64,000 bases of DNA from Polytrichum commune. Lineage: Eukaryota > Streptophyta > Polytrichopsida > Polytrichales > Polytrichaceae. The notes under the pieces were generated by a model. The model was not told the DNA's origin and ran no database searches. It was given only the letters and a program-made list of their open reading frames with translations. The stretch lies in NCBI GenBank assembly GCA_950295325.1, contig OX485803.1, positions 43,725,554-43,789,553 on the forward strand, in the 5' to 3' direction. The translations under genes and the position numbers were made by a program. Shown here in pieces: positions 10,980 to 22,439 of the stretch. The stretch's first letter is position 1. Each line of letters starts with the position of its first letter.

Positions 10980-12600
10980 TTTTTGTTCTAAAGTATGCCC
11001 TTCTACCTCAATCCTATTCAAATCAGGGCATGTTGCTTTCAAATATGCCCTTGAATTTTAAATCCACTCTAATAAGTCCTCTTGCTCTCAAATATGCCTT
11101 TGCACCCTAAATCCACTCAAATTAGGCCCTCTACAATTGTAATGTGCATTTCACCTTCCAACCACTCCAATCAGGCCCTCTAAAAGCCAAATGTGCATTT
11201 TGAACTTTAAACCACTCAAAACAAACCCTCTTCAACTCAAATGCATGTTGCGCTCCCAATACATTCAAATCGGGCCCTCTTCAACTCATATGTGTCACTG
11301 CACCCTCAAACCATTCGTAACAAACCCTTTGAACACACTCACATCATGCCCTCATCAATTCAAGTGCGCCTTTGCATCCTCAATATACTCAAATGGCCTT
11401 CAATACTCTCAAATATGCATGATTTCATTCAACCAGTCTATTCAAGTTTTCTTATTCTCAAATGACTTTAATATCCACAAACATGCATAGCTGCACTTAA
11501 CAACATCAAATTTGGTCTATTTCGAATCAAATATCCTTCATACCCTCAAATGTGCACAATTGCATTCAACACCCTCAAATCATGTCCTTTTTAGCTCAAA
11601 TGTCTTTATTATGCTCAAATGTACACATCTTGCATTCAACCCCCTCAAATCAGGTCTTCTTCAACTCATATGAACTTAACACCCTCAAATGCGCACAATT
11701 TGCACTCAATACATTTTCAAATCAAGTCCTCTTAAACTCAAATGACCTTAGTCCACTCAAATGTGCACAATTTGCACTCAACACCCTCAAATCACTCAAA
11801 TCATGTCCTTTTTAATTCAAAGAACCTTCATTACCCTCAAAGATGCACAAATGCACTCAATCAATTCAAATCACCATTCAAATGCATCAAACATGCATTC
11901 AAGTATTACAAGCATTCAAATCCCTTCAAATTAGGTCTCCTTCAACTCAGATAGATAGATAGAAACTCCAACCCCTTTCAAGCAAGGGGCCGGCGTGAAT
12001 AAAGTGTCCGTTCGTAATGCCAATGACCCAATGCCCACTGGACAAGGGGACATTGGGACAATACTACTCTCCCCTTTCGAGGATGGACACTATAGTGACA
12101 CACTATATTAATTCCTAGCTAGCCACTAGTGCCTTGAAGATACCGGACATGGTATCCCCCCAAAGGGCTTTGAGGTACCCATACAACAAGGTCCAAGGAC
12201 CCCCCACCATAGTTGGGTGGACAGAGGTGGTGAGCACCACGCCGGCATGGGGAATAGAACCCACAACCTCCTCATTGGGAGCCATGAGCCCTAACCACCA
12301 AGCCAAGGCCCGTGGTGCCTCAACTCAAATGACCTTATCACCCTCAAATGTGCACAACTTGCACTCAATACAACTTCAAATCAAGTCATCTTCAACTCAA
12401 ATGACCTTAGTCCACTCAAATGTGCACAACTTGCACTCAACACCCTCAAATCACTCAAATCATGTCCTTTCTAATCTAAAGAACCTTCATTACCCTCAAA
12501 GATGCACAAATGCACTCAATCACTTCAAATCACCATTCAAATGCATCAAACACGCATTCAAGTATCACAAGCATTCAAACCTCCAAGTGTGCACTTGAAC
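10980..12600. repeat. Degenerate tandem array (CTCAAATGTGCAC units)
   Basis: Units of very roughly 60-90 bases repeat words such as CTCAAATGTGCACAA, TTGCACTCAACACCCTCAAA and TTCAACTCAAATGACCTTA. A larger segment is duplicated: 11740-11930 and 12397-12585 are nearly identical. Without the SINE between them the offset is about 277 bp, so that duplication is recent relative to the array. Open frames across it are only by-products of the repeat. It belongs to the copia leader by position, or is a separate satellite trapped inside. Confidence 0.7.
11950..12319 (-). mobile_element. tRNA-derived SINE, family 1
   Basis: Flanked by TCAACTCA on both sides (11942-11949 and 12320-12327). On the minus strand the head has an A-box-like TGGCTTGGTGGTTAGGGC (12305-12288) and, 27 bases later, a B-box-like GTTCTATTCC (12260-12251). 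The 3' end is a (CTAT)n tail at 11949-11962. Length is 370 bp. It splits the tandem array, and the sequence either side reads across as one repeat unit. One caution: the target word is itself part of the array repeat. Confidence 0.75.
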
Positions 12601-12786
12601 ATCTCCAATGTTCCAATCTCCAAACTTTCAAGCACCTACCGATGCCCCAAATGTGCACCAATGTACCTCCAACACAAAGCACCCAAAAGGCTCTTGCGAA
12701 CACTAAAACCTCTCAAGATCCACTCCATAACCAACTAACAAACAAATCTTTAACTCTGAAACTTGCAAGAGTGGGCCACAAATTAT

Positions 12787-13054
12787 TAAAGCACAATAAA
12801 ACTAGAGATCATATTGCATAAGCAAATACACATGCACAAAGGCATATGAACAATGCTTGGAATGAGATGGTCACCCTAACCCCTTGCCTTGTCCTTTATT
12901 GCATTTTTCCTCCTTGGTTCATACAATGCATATGGGATATGTCAACTCCCACTTTCCCACAAACCTTATGGGTTGATTCAAACCTTATTTATTCATATAA
13001 CTCCAACCTTTACTACTCCATGACTATGAGCAACCTAATGCTCTGCCTCCTACA
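12787..13054 (-). repeat. 5' LTR of copia element 2
   Basis: This 268-bp block runs, on the minus strand, from TGTAGGAGGCAGAGCATTAG to TTATTGTGCTTTA. It aligns end to end with 6740-7006; TG is kept and the last CA has become TA. The target duplication TTAATC follows at 13055-13060. No clear primer-binding site follows it. Confidence 0.8.
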
Positions 13055-13135
13055 TTAATCCTTGTTGTAAGTATATTTTCAAAATGCACGTTCGTAGTTG
13101 AGAAAGTCCTTGAGGTAGAGGTAATCTATAGTGGA
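13055..13135 (-). pseudogene. LINE (family B), right half beyond copia element 2
   Basis: It matches 45410-45470 (GTTGAGAAAGTCCTTGAGG, GAGGTAATCTA), the LINE segment that directly follows the 6335-6737 match in the uninterrupted copy. Similarity fades after about 13130. A weak possible continuation near 13500-13560 was not strong enough to include. Confidence 0.65.
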
Positions 13136-14300
13136 GGCTCCTAATCCCGATCATGACCCCATCGGCAATCTATAGGGTACCAAAATTTCGATCAGACTGG
13201 GATTCAAATTTGATCAAGCTGGAACCAGTAGTGCCATGACACATGCCTTGGTTTTGAGTGCTAAAGTGAGGAGGAATGAGTAGTGAAAATGAGCGGTTGT
13301 GGTAGACTCTAGACATCGGTAATATGTTCGAGCCAATTTTTGGCTTCGAAAATTCACAATAATTTCAATTGAAGGAATAAAATCACCGAAAATTTTGCAA
13401 GCCTCCTAACTCGTGTCTTCCTGTAACGCAAGAGAATTTTGCACGGTCTTATACTTCTTTATGTCTAGCGCAAAATCTCTCAAGTGATCAGTCATAGACA
13501 TCTCCACTCTAGTTCCTTTCCCTTGCAGTGGACAAAGTTCCACTCCTTAACTAACAAAGGCGTGCTTTAAGGCTATCAAACATGATTTTTTATGGTATTG
13601 AAATGTTGTAAATTTGTCATTGCGAACGAACCAACAACAAACTTGAGAAGGGCAGGTTTTTACTGCATCCCCCACAGTAGCTGCCATGAACTGCAAATCC
13701 TAGATCGATAGCTAGACACGCTCACCTAAGCTGTATCTTAATGCAGTCTTCAAATTCATGTGGCGAATTGGGTAGGTGAGTTACATATATACGATGTCAT
13801 CGGATTGTTAGCAGTAGATGGGATTTCATGATGTGTAGATCGAATACGATGTATGTAAGATATTTGCCTTTTGATGGGATTGGATTGATCCACGATTCCA
13901 CAGGTATCTAGTAGGAATGCATTGACATTTGTGTCCCATGCCTTTAGAAACTACCGTCCTTGGCCCTACATACATACACTAGCTTGCATGAAATTCTTTC
14001 TTCTCTTTTGGAGCCGAGACTCTAGCTAGCCAGGAGATCCGTGCAGCCCCTACACACTGTGTGCCGTTACTTCACATTAAATATTGTACGGCATGTTGCG
14101 AGTGAGTCATCAGGTGTGGTGTGAACTGGTGAGCTTGTGTGTGCACTTTTGAAGTGTTTGTGCATCCCCAAGGATATAAAGGCTAATGGGATTGGTCTCG
14201 GTGGGTTTAGTTGGTGTACTATTGCGGGATTCGGATGATATTGTTCACCCGCCTCACCTACGTCCGGACACACGCAATCAAGTCAGTATACGGGCAGTGG
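13136..14300. other. Spacer; possible decayed gag-like sequence
   Basis: Minus-strand reading near 13400-13570 gives VEMSMTDHLRDF and KTVQNSLALQED, which vaguely recall copia gag, but there are no diagnostic residues. The rest, including a small minus-strand frame at 14067-14273, is unrecognised. Confidence 0.3.
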
Positions 14301-14650
14301 TACAATAAACATGATATTTAGTGTCACCATTTCTAATCGTCTTGCTCAATGCTAATCATCATAAACCGCGGTGTAGTGTCACCAACACTACATGCTCACG
14401 CCGACATTCTTGGTCCCTCTTTGTGGGGTTTTTTGGTCACTTACCAAGTGATTTTTCATCCAAATGTCGATCGTTCATGACAATATATTCATCACAAGTT
14501 GCTGACACAAGAAGGCAGGGTTTCGGCCAATGGATGAACTCATCCATCATCTGTGACAATATTTGTTCAGTTATTCATGAGAAGTATCATCCAAAAAGTT
14601 AACATAGTGACATAAAATACCATATGACACTAAATATCATGTTTAGTGTA
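14301..14650 (+). repeat. Palindromic-end repeat family, copy 1
   Basis: It shares its whole length with 22525-22912 (reverse) and 59587-60240 (forward, interrupted). Signature words are GATATTTAGTGTCACC at the start, TTCATCACAAGTTGCTGACA, GGATGAACTCATCCATCA, and at the end GACACTAAATATCATGTTTA. The terminal words are inverted copies of each other and are nearly self-complementary. Coding potential is absent. It is likely a non-autonomous DNA element; no target duplication could be fixed. Confidence 0.7.
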
Positions 14651-14998
14651 GTTATGTAGCTTACCCATGGCTCAGATGCAATGTTTTTCAATGAATTTTT
14701 ACTTATTTTTGGTAACATTCAAAGGTGCATGTGTGGCAAAAGATAGAGCTTGTGTTCAGCCAAAAAGGTGAGAAATGCGATGTGCAAATAGGCAAAGTGG
14801 TGATATTTTTCAACATTAAATAGAGATTAATGCGATGTCATTAATTATGAAATAGCCACACATGGCAAATTGAGTGCAAATTTGTTTAACATAAAAGGAA
14901 AAATGTGTTCCCACGCAAAGGGAAAGAATGCAAATTGAATTCACAAATGCATAGCATAATTGGCAAATTTTGTAAAGGAATGTTCTAATTTGGAAATA
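14651..14998. other. AT-rich spacer, nothing recognised
   Basis: Short G+A-rich words recur (AAAAGG, GCAAAT, GTGCAAAT), but no gene, repeat boundary or motif is evident. Confidence 0.4.
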
Positions 14999-15528
14999 TT
15001 AGGGGAGTTGAACCCAACCAATGAAGGTCATGCCTAATGTACCGTTGAAGCGTCTGCACATCAACACACAAAAATTAATCTTGACCTCCACATCAAACTT
15101 TCTCCTCCTTCCATTAATCAATTGCATCATGATATGGTAGTTGGATAGGTTGAAAATTTGTTGAGAATACATCCTCACTATCAGGTCCAAGTGTGTGGTC
15201 ATGCAATCTCTAAGTTTGGACTTCATAAATGCTAGGGTGGAGAATGTCTATTCATCTTCAACATTGCCAAACACCTACACAAGGCTATCTCAGCCAACTT
15301 CACAAACTTTGAGATGCAAGAGGAGATGACAAAGTTGGCACTAAGTTTCCTCCACATGCTGGAGAAGGGGTTCTCACATACATGTTTCTCTAGAGGCCAC
15401 TCAACATTGTGCTTCATTGTCAACTTGAAATACAAGGTGTGGACATTTAACATAGGGCCACCCCACCGAAGCTTAACCTCCACCCCATATTGTTGTTGCT
15501 TGTGATAGAACATTTTTAGGGTGCCCAA
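14999..15528 (-). pseudogene. hAT transposase C-terminal remnant
   Basis: The reading gives KFVKLAEIALC, a frameshift, then VFGNVEDE-stop-TFSTLAFMKS and KLRDCMTTHLDLIVRMYSQQ. This fits the plant hAT C-terminal pattern GSVEDERTFS followed by the dimerisation segment. The R of DER is a TAG stop (near 15250), and the frame changes near 15275. Sequence upstream (15528-15300) could be the preceding part but is not diagnostic. No terminal repeats were found, so element limits are unknown. Confidence 0.7.
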
Positions 15529-16369
15529 ATTACATGTGAAAACTCAAGTCACATGTTGAGATTAACCAATATTGTGGGAATACTATTCCAAGAGCTGCCA
15601 TGACATTTTGATGGGGGAATCTACATAGCAATTATGTGGTTAAGTGTTATGCAACCTAGTACATTGACCCTACACCTTAGCCATCACATGCATGTAGTCC
15701 CCTCTTGTGACATCAATCCATTGGTTTGTGTGGATTTGTTGGGTATGTAGCTTCTGGATTCGGCCATCCGCCCAAAAGCACGAGCAGTGGCCCAAGGGAA
15801 TTTCGAGGCCCAAGAATCTCGCCTATGCCTATCATAAGGGTTTTTTTTTTTTCCACTTTTGAGACTTGCTAGTGGTTGCATTTGGGCTTGAGCTTACTAG
15901 ATCCGCGACTTCAATGGCCTTTCTCTTGCTAGTGCTACCATTTGTGCTTACCTTACCTTGCCCCTTGTTGGAGCTACCCTCTGTGGCCAATATATTACCC
16001 CCGGGTACGCAACTCTTGTATTATATGGCCCTGATTATAATCACTTATAATGCATTTTAGTCCAATCTCGAGTGATATAATTTGTTTTAATGTAGGAAAG
16101 TCTTATAGCTCTTTACACAAGGAATCCAAAATGTAATATTATATATAGGAAATGAATATTTCTTGGAGCATATTATTTCATTATAAATCCAAGTATATGA
16201 GTTTTTGAAATACAGCTACCATAGGCCAAACTACCCATTGTTGGCGCCTCTTAGTAAAATTATAAGATTTTTCTTATTATAAATAAAACGTTGCCAATGA
16301 CTTTCAATTATTGATTGGAGGCAACTAGTTGTGTGCATTGTCCTAAATCAAGGATCGACCTATGCAAGG
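15529..16369. other. Spacer without recognised gene
   Basis: It contains a T13 run at 15841-15853 and otherwise unremarkable sequence. The 64-65 aa frames at 15684-16060 show no family motif. Confidence 0.4.
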
Positions 16370-16585
16370 CTACACTATTTTGTCTAATTAGTGTGGGTTA
16401 ATATTCGCATTACTATAACATTTTACTAAAAATATCAAATTTTAACCCAAATGACAGATTTAGTTAGTATGCACACTAAAGAACATGATATAACTTAATT
16501 GGTAACAATCAACGATGTCGGTAAAACATTATAGCAACACATTACTCCAAATGGTGGCCCACACTAATTAGACAAAACAATGTAG
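16370..16585. mobile_element. MITE with TTTTGTCTAATTAGTGTGGG ends, copy A
   Basis: The ends are inverted repeats: left CTACACTATTTTGTCTAATT, right its complement with a G/A change, followed inward by GTGTGGG. Length is 216 bp, AT-rich, no coding capacity. A second copy lies at 55998-56488 and a diverged relative at 56625-56838. No target duplication was certain, so the superfamily is open. Confidence 0.75.
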
Positions 16586-17070
16586 CTTGGTCCAACCATC
16601 CTAGTAGGACAACCTAGAAAGTTGGTTTCTAATAGCCCAACACCACTCTTTGTGTATGATAATTTAAGCATTAAGAGAACTTGGGTGACTTTGTGTTAAT
16701 TCTCATAACTCAGGACTTAGGACTAAGCAAACGTTTCAACTGTTGTACGTTACAATAACTCTAGTGGGGCTCAAATGTTTCACATCAAGAGTGGTAAGTA
16801 ATGTGAGTTTCAAGTTCATTAGAATGCACTGTGGGCCAAGCAAAGGTTAACCTGAAGGGGGTGCTTCCAACAATGTGATGTTCTAATCTGCTTTACACCA
16901 GAATAGTACATGCATTTTTCCTCTGAAGGTCTTTGAAATTTTTAAAGAAGATCAGATTAAGAACAAATTTGACACCTTGCACAAATTACTGCCTAATTGG
17001 CTCCAAACATGTGGCAAGAGTCTTTCAAGGTGTCTTCAAAGGTACCCATACATGTTTAGGTATCAATTTT

Positions 17071-17259
17071 TATTTTTATTTATTTTTTGAGACAGAAGGC
17101 CAACAGGCCAACGCCAAAGCACAGGAGGCAGGTGACCACCTGGCAAGTTTTCCGTCAAGTAGAGAGGAGATTTCACAGTCGGGATTCGAACCGCCAACCT
17201 CTTCCTTGAGATTTGGGTATCTCTCCACCATCATCCGATAGTTTAAGGTCATCTCGGAC
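17071..17259 (-). mobile_element. tRNA-derived SINE, family 2, copy 1
   Basis: A 16-base target duplication TTTAGGTATCAATTTT flanks it exactly (17055-17070 and 17260-17275). On the minus strand the head begins GTCCGAGATGACCTTAAAC and carries a near-perfect B box GGTTCGAATCCC (17192-17181). The 3' end is an A-rich tail AAAAAATAAATAAAAAT. Its relative at 56143-56413 shares the head, B box and following words. Length is 189 bp. Confidence 0.85.
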
Positions 17260-17275
17260 TTTAGGTATCAATTTT

Positions 17276-20200
17276 CACAAAACGCTTCTCACAAGATTCA
17301 TGCCCAGGATAACTTGCCAGCACGCATGTCAACCATATATGGTTTTGTGTTATTTCATAATACTTTACTATAAGCTTAGTGAGAAAAGCAGTATGAGGGC
17401 CAGTGATTATTGTAAACTACACTAACATTTTCACCAGACTATTTTGTGTGTGTATAGTGTGACTTAGCTTTGAAATCACACGATAGTTTTCAAGAATTTC
17501 ATCATTCAAAAAACCATGTGCATGTTATAGAATATAAAGCTGATTTATTAACACCGAGTATTCGCACCACATAACTACACAAAACAATGTCGTTGATATT
17601 TACTTTGGATTTCTGGATCGTTATGAGGAAGCATTGACACGTTTGGTATAGTGAGCACATGAGCCTAGAACTCCTACAGGATAACTGAGAGGCATCTTCA
17701 AGGCCACTTCACACACAAGACTGAGAGCCCGTAACTATTACACTTCAAGCACTCTCATTGGTGGAAAAGGCGGAGCCGGTTCAAGTTCGCTTCACACTAC
17801 GCTTGAGGGACCAACGGAGTATGTGAATGCAAGATGGATGTAAAGTCTACATGGATCCCTACATGGCATCAAATGGATCATGTTTCATGGTCACTTGGAC
17901 TATTTTTCAAAACTACTTCTTGGAGGTAGGTCTAACACAAAATTAGGAGACCATGACACTCTGAATGTTCACAACCGTTGATTCATTCCATTTTATCATG
18001 TGTGGGGACTCACATGAATAGAAATTCACTAAAATAACATTTGGTTGAGGGCCCGGTCACATATGACTTCACTCTACACTTGAGGATCCGTGGCCACACT
18101 ACATGATTTTGAAGGTGTCTTGGGACGGCCTTTGGACAATTTCTTTGGGCTCTCACAATATCATGGTGGCCACGTGCGTAGGGGAGCAATATACTATGAC
18201 CTTATGAAACATTATGGAATTTTGCCCCATATATGAGTGGATGTATGTTGAAGCTATAATGAAAGAACTTACGTGATTGGACAAAGTCTTCAAAAAATAG
18301 AGATGGAAATGTGGATGTGTGTCAAGTAAAGGAAAATGGTTGAGTGAGAGTAAGGGTATGACCTTGTGAAGAGTGTAAATGAAGATATCCAACAAAATAA
18401 TGAAGGTCTTCTAGTAAGTGTAAGTTGATGGAACTAGAAGACATAGTAATAAAGCGGGCTATAGTTTGAAAAAGAATAGAGACAAAGAGTAAGTGTGGAG
18501 ACATAAAAAGCAATGAGAGCAGAGTGCGAGGTAGAAAATAACTAAGAGGATTAGGGATGCTCACTATTATTGGTGATAGCCTTCCTGAATAATTTGGAAG
18601 AATAAAAATAGTAAGATGAAGAGTAGGAACCACAAAAGTTATAGTAGCATGAGTCAAAGCAGAAGGACAAAGAGGTTATTCCGCAAAATGGTGGAGTTGA
18701 ACTTATGATGAGCGACCCGCCCCGTCAATGTACAAATTTGCAAGAAAAGATATTTAGGAGGCTAGGGTTCTCTATATCCTAGGTTAATAGGCTATAGTCC
18801 TTGAGCCAAAAGGTTGATCCAATGATTATGAATAGATGTTATGTGTTGTTTGAGTGATGTGATGAAGAATATGCTAGTTAAACTTTATGCTAACAAAGAA
18901 CCTAGCCTATGTATTTGTATGTTTACCTAGGGTGCCTGCACGGATTGTAGTTCCCAAGATGCTTTATGTGTATGATGATTCGCGATTGAGATAAGTTCAT
19001 GAGTTTCTTGATCTCCCCTCGGTGTGCGTTTGTATTTCCCGAGGTGGTTGTACTTTGGTTCTTTCCTGTAACTGATTTTTTCAATTTGTGCCAAAAGAAG
19101 GAGATAAGTTTATGAGAAGAAGATAAAGGGAATTAAAAGGAAAGATTAATCATTTAATAATTGTTTTTTAATAACATTAAATGATCATTTAATTAAGGAA
19201 GGGGATACTAACCCAATAGGATGAACAACCATTGGAAGACTATAGCCACACGTCACAAAGATTTTCGCCAATCAAAAAGGCTATAGCTCAAGCTAAACAA
19301 AACTTCAACAATGCATTAGAATCATGTCATTAAGTTTTTAGAACTCATTAAATAAGACATAGTATTGTTAGAGGATACTTGTGACTTAACCCCTAAGTGC
19401 CCAAGCCTTTCGGAATGCACTTTTCCTAAGAAATATGTGCATGGCTTTAATACAATCCCCAATGGAGGAATTTGTCTTTTATCCAAAATCTAACTGTATA
19501 GATGTTTAAAGAACTTGTTTATTAGTATGCATACCAATTTTGAGACCGAGATTGCATAAGAGTTGTGAGATTCAAACAAGAGAAATGTATACATTCTTTT
19601 TTTTGTATGCCGCCCCTCCCCACAATGTTGGTATGATTTGCTCATAAGTGTTTTAGGAGTTTGAGGTGACACGAACAACTCCAACATGTGAAAGAATACG
19701 AAAATGTGATTCCAAAGACCCTTTATATGCATATAGAGCTATCCCAATCATTTCGCAATCCTCCTTGCAATTCTTGAAATGCATTTTCTTTATTTTAACA
19801 CTTGACGATTTGATATTGCAAATTACTTCACATTAGTAATTGTGAATACTAATATTCGATGGTCAAAAATACGGAATTTTTTTACTCTTTCCACTACGAC
19901 ACTTTTCAAAAGAAATGAATAATGAGAACTCTTTGGATGTCAAAAACAAGTACAATAGTCCAATTAGCTGAAACATTGAGGAAATAGTAAAGCACTTTCT
20001 CCACCCATTCCCTACATCACGGACATATATGCCTTTGCGACCCTCTCTAAAATCGAATATTTACTCTTTTTGGTCAAAAATGCCTCAATCCAAAAGTTGC
20101 CCTTCCATACTGCCTGCCAAAAACATTTACGCGGTCAAAGGAATTTACCTGCCCACACACAAACGAGCCGAAATTTTTGGTCAACCATATATGGTTGCTC

Positions 20201-21635
20201 GGGCACTTAGGAGTTAAGCTTTGGTATTCTTGTAAGAGGTTCTCAATTGCATATGGAAGTAGAGGTTCGAGGAAGCCAAATTTGAGGCATTGTCATAGTG
20301 GTAGTATTCTTGCAAATAAGGTTGATGCACATGACTAGCACATGACTAGCAAATGTTCATTTTTTGGATCATTAAGAGGGTGTGTATGTTAGAGTGATTC
20401 GATTGTGTGACATGGTAGTTGAAGAAGACGTCTGACTAGGGTTGCATGCAATAAGAGCTAGGAATGTAGATCTAGACCAAAATATAGCAAATCCAAGACC
20501 AACGATAGTTAAGATGGCTAGATCAACACTAGGCGTAGCTTAAGGAAGAAGAGCACCTCTTGATCGGCCATCTACGACCATCAAGGACAAAGAAAAATAA
20601 GATTTGGTTGGGTGTTGTTCAAATTATAAGATGTAGTTTTTTATTCCGGTAGATCAGGTTGAGATTATCCAAGATATTTAGACAAGTTGATTTTGACAAG
20701 GTGTGGTCATGTTTCATAAACAAGGTTATGTCTTAGAAAACCACTGCCATGGATTGGGCGGTAAGAAGGCTAGGACCACATTTTTTAAGGAGGAAATTGT
20801 GACCAAAAGTTTGGGGCGAGAATCACCATTTACCAAACCACCGTATAAAATGATCACCTATAAAATGTAAATTTGTATAAAAAAGCCTTAGATTGTTATA
20901 GAATTCCTAAAACCAATGGGACATTAATCTTTATAGACATTAAATTAGTCTTCCTTAAAATTTAGTACCTTGGATCGTATGTTGTTTCATTTGAACCTTT
21001 ATTTTTGTTTTTTTAAAACCTAAACTACATTTGGACACCACTGCAAGGGAAGGTTGTAGTCATCTTTTAAGATTAACATTGGGAGTGGAATTTTAATAAC
21101 TATTGTTTGGACAAAGTTTTTTCTCAATATGAACAATCATGATGGTTGGAGACATAGGTAAAAAATAAAAATAGTGATAAAAATATTTTGGAAACCGATC
21201 CTATCGATAACCAAATCCCTTTGTTTCTATGTCAAAACAATTTCCTGGACCATGCAAAGTACACTTTGAGATTGAAAGATTAGTGAGAGACAATTCTTGA
21301 GTTTTTTTAATCAACTCCTATATTTAATAAGCACAAGGTCAACTACACTTGAACACTACACTAACTAGGATATTTAGTGTTTGATTATATTGAGTATTGT
21401 TACCACCCTACCCTGTTCAACATTAATTTTCAATATCTTGATAATTAGTGTTAGACATAAATGTGCCACTACCTTCCCTACTGCTACCTCCCTTATTATA
21501 TTCTTTTTCATATCCTTACTAACACTAAATTCACACATGTAACTTCCACATATTATCATAGTTGATACTTAGTGTTTGAGTTTATATTTAATGTTACTTA
21601 TTTTCATAGGGTTATTGATATTTAGTGTATGCGTT
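17276..21635. other. Long spacer without recognised gene
   Basis: Over 4 kb with no coding family I know. Near 17780 and 18040 two similar words (TTCGCTTCACACTACGCTTG and ACTTCACTCTACACTTGAGG) stand in the same direction and recall ends of the TTA-flanked MITEs. No inverted partner or duplication was found. From 21360 onward TTTAGTGT/ACACTAA words become frequent. Confidence 0.4.
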
Positions 21636-22438
21636 TGTATTAAGTGTAATTTCTCCCTCTTTTAGTATGACACGTTTGGGAAACAGAAGAAAAATCATAT
21701 TATCGAGGTGCCGTCTTCTCATTAATATGACAAATGGCATAAAGTTGTCGTATTATTCAGGGAATACAAAAACGTAAGTAATATGAGCTTTAAAATATAT
21801 ACAACGAGCTTAAGCAATATAGATGGTATGAATTAATAACTTATATCTCCAAACAAAAACAAATATTCTCAAGAACTCTTGAAATAGGAGTCCAAAGATA
21901 TTTGGTGTTGCCTACCCAAGTTAGCAACTATCATCTTATCTAAATTCCCTACTAACTCTTGAAAACTAATAATTTCATTAACATCAAAATATAAAGAGCT
22001 CTCTAATAAGAAACTAGACAACAATGATGCATGACGTTTAGCATCACTAAGCTTTATTGTAGGTGGAGCAACATCATCCACATCTCCTGAATGTAGATCA
22101 ATATTAAGATCAAAGTCTTCTCCATAATTGGTTCCCAAAGCAACATCCACCGACTCATCAATACTCAATTCACGGCAACACACTAGGCAAGAGGCCACTC
22201 TAACCCTAATCATGTCCATTATGCACTAGTAACCCTAATTATCATTAAGTTCCCAATGGTAAGTGAAATTCCCAAGTAGTTCCCAAGTGAAAACAAATGT
22301 ATTTCAGGTGTACATAACATAGATGAAAGGAATGTTAGCATGAACTACCTCTTTAATATGACAAAACGGAAATTCTAAATGTCGCATTATCGAGTGTCGT
22401 AGTCATATAAAAGAGGGAGTTTTGGACGAGGTTAGACT
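21636..22438 (-). mobile_element. Decayed pogo-like DNA transposon
   Basis: Both sides carry inverted TCTCCCTCTTTTAGTATGAC-like words (21650-21670, and complement at 22405-22430). The right end reads GAGGTTAGACT, the complement of the CAGTCTAACC start of the pogo-like element at 40378. Between them lies a transposase C-terminal fragment. The left terminus has lost the CAGT start, so limits are approximate. Confidence 0.55.
21869..22219 (-). pseudogene. pogo/jerky-type transposase, C-terminal fragment
   Basis: 116 codons. The acidic stretch is followed by KLSDAKRHASLLSSFLLE and ends QHQISLDSYFKSS. The intact frame at 40622-41560 has the same arrangement: acidic segment, KLSDAQKYAKDVLNFM, and QCDIRSFFVSS at the end. 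The catalytic domain is absent, so it cannot be active. The start codon shown by the frame is arbitrary. Confidence 0.65.
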
Positions 22439-22439
22439 A

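Larger units (their letters stand above)
6740..13054 (-). mobile_element. Ty1/copia LTR retrotransposon (element 2), about 6.3 kb
   Basis: Two LTRs of the same family flank copia proteins in the order gag, protease region, integrase, RT, RNase H, all on the minus strand. The TTAATC duplication flanks it, with two extra bases on the left side before TG. The neighbouring LINE reads across the insertion. About 2.9 kb between gag and the 5' LTR is unusual for copia and holds hairpin repeats, a tandem array and a SINE. I could not identify a tRNA primer-binding site next to the 5' LTR. The two LTRs differ at many positions and the genes are broken, so it is old. Confidence 0.85.

Noticed and set aside
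12740-12786. Primer-binding site for tRNA-Met after the 5' LTR
   Set aside because: The expected TGGTATCAGAGC is absent, and no convincing alternative is seen.
12134-12821. Open frames of 78-154 codons through the array and SINE
   Set aside because: They come from repeat units and read through the SINE; no composition or motif of a real protein.
13136-13570. Copia gag fragment
   Set aside because: Only vague resemblance without gag signature residues.
17181-17192. Perfect B box as part of a true tRNA gene
   Set aside because: No cloverleaf can be completed; the unit has SINE tail and target duplication.
17770-18070. Possible ACACTA-family MITE
   Set aside because: The two similar end words point the same way, not inverted, and no TTA pair was found.
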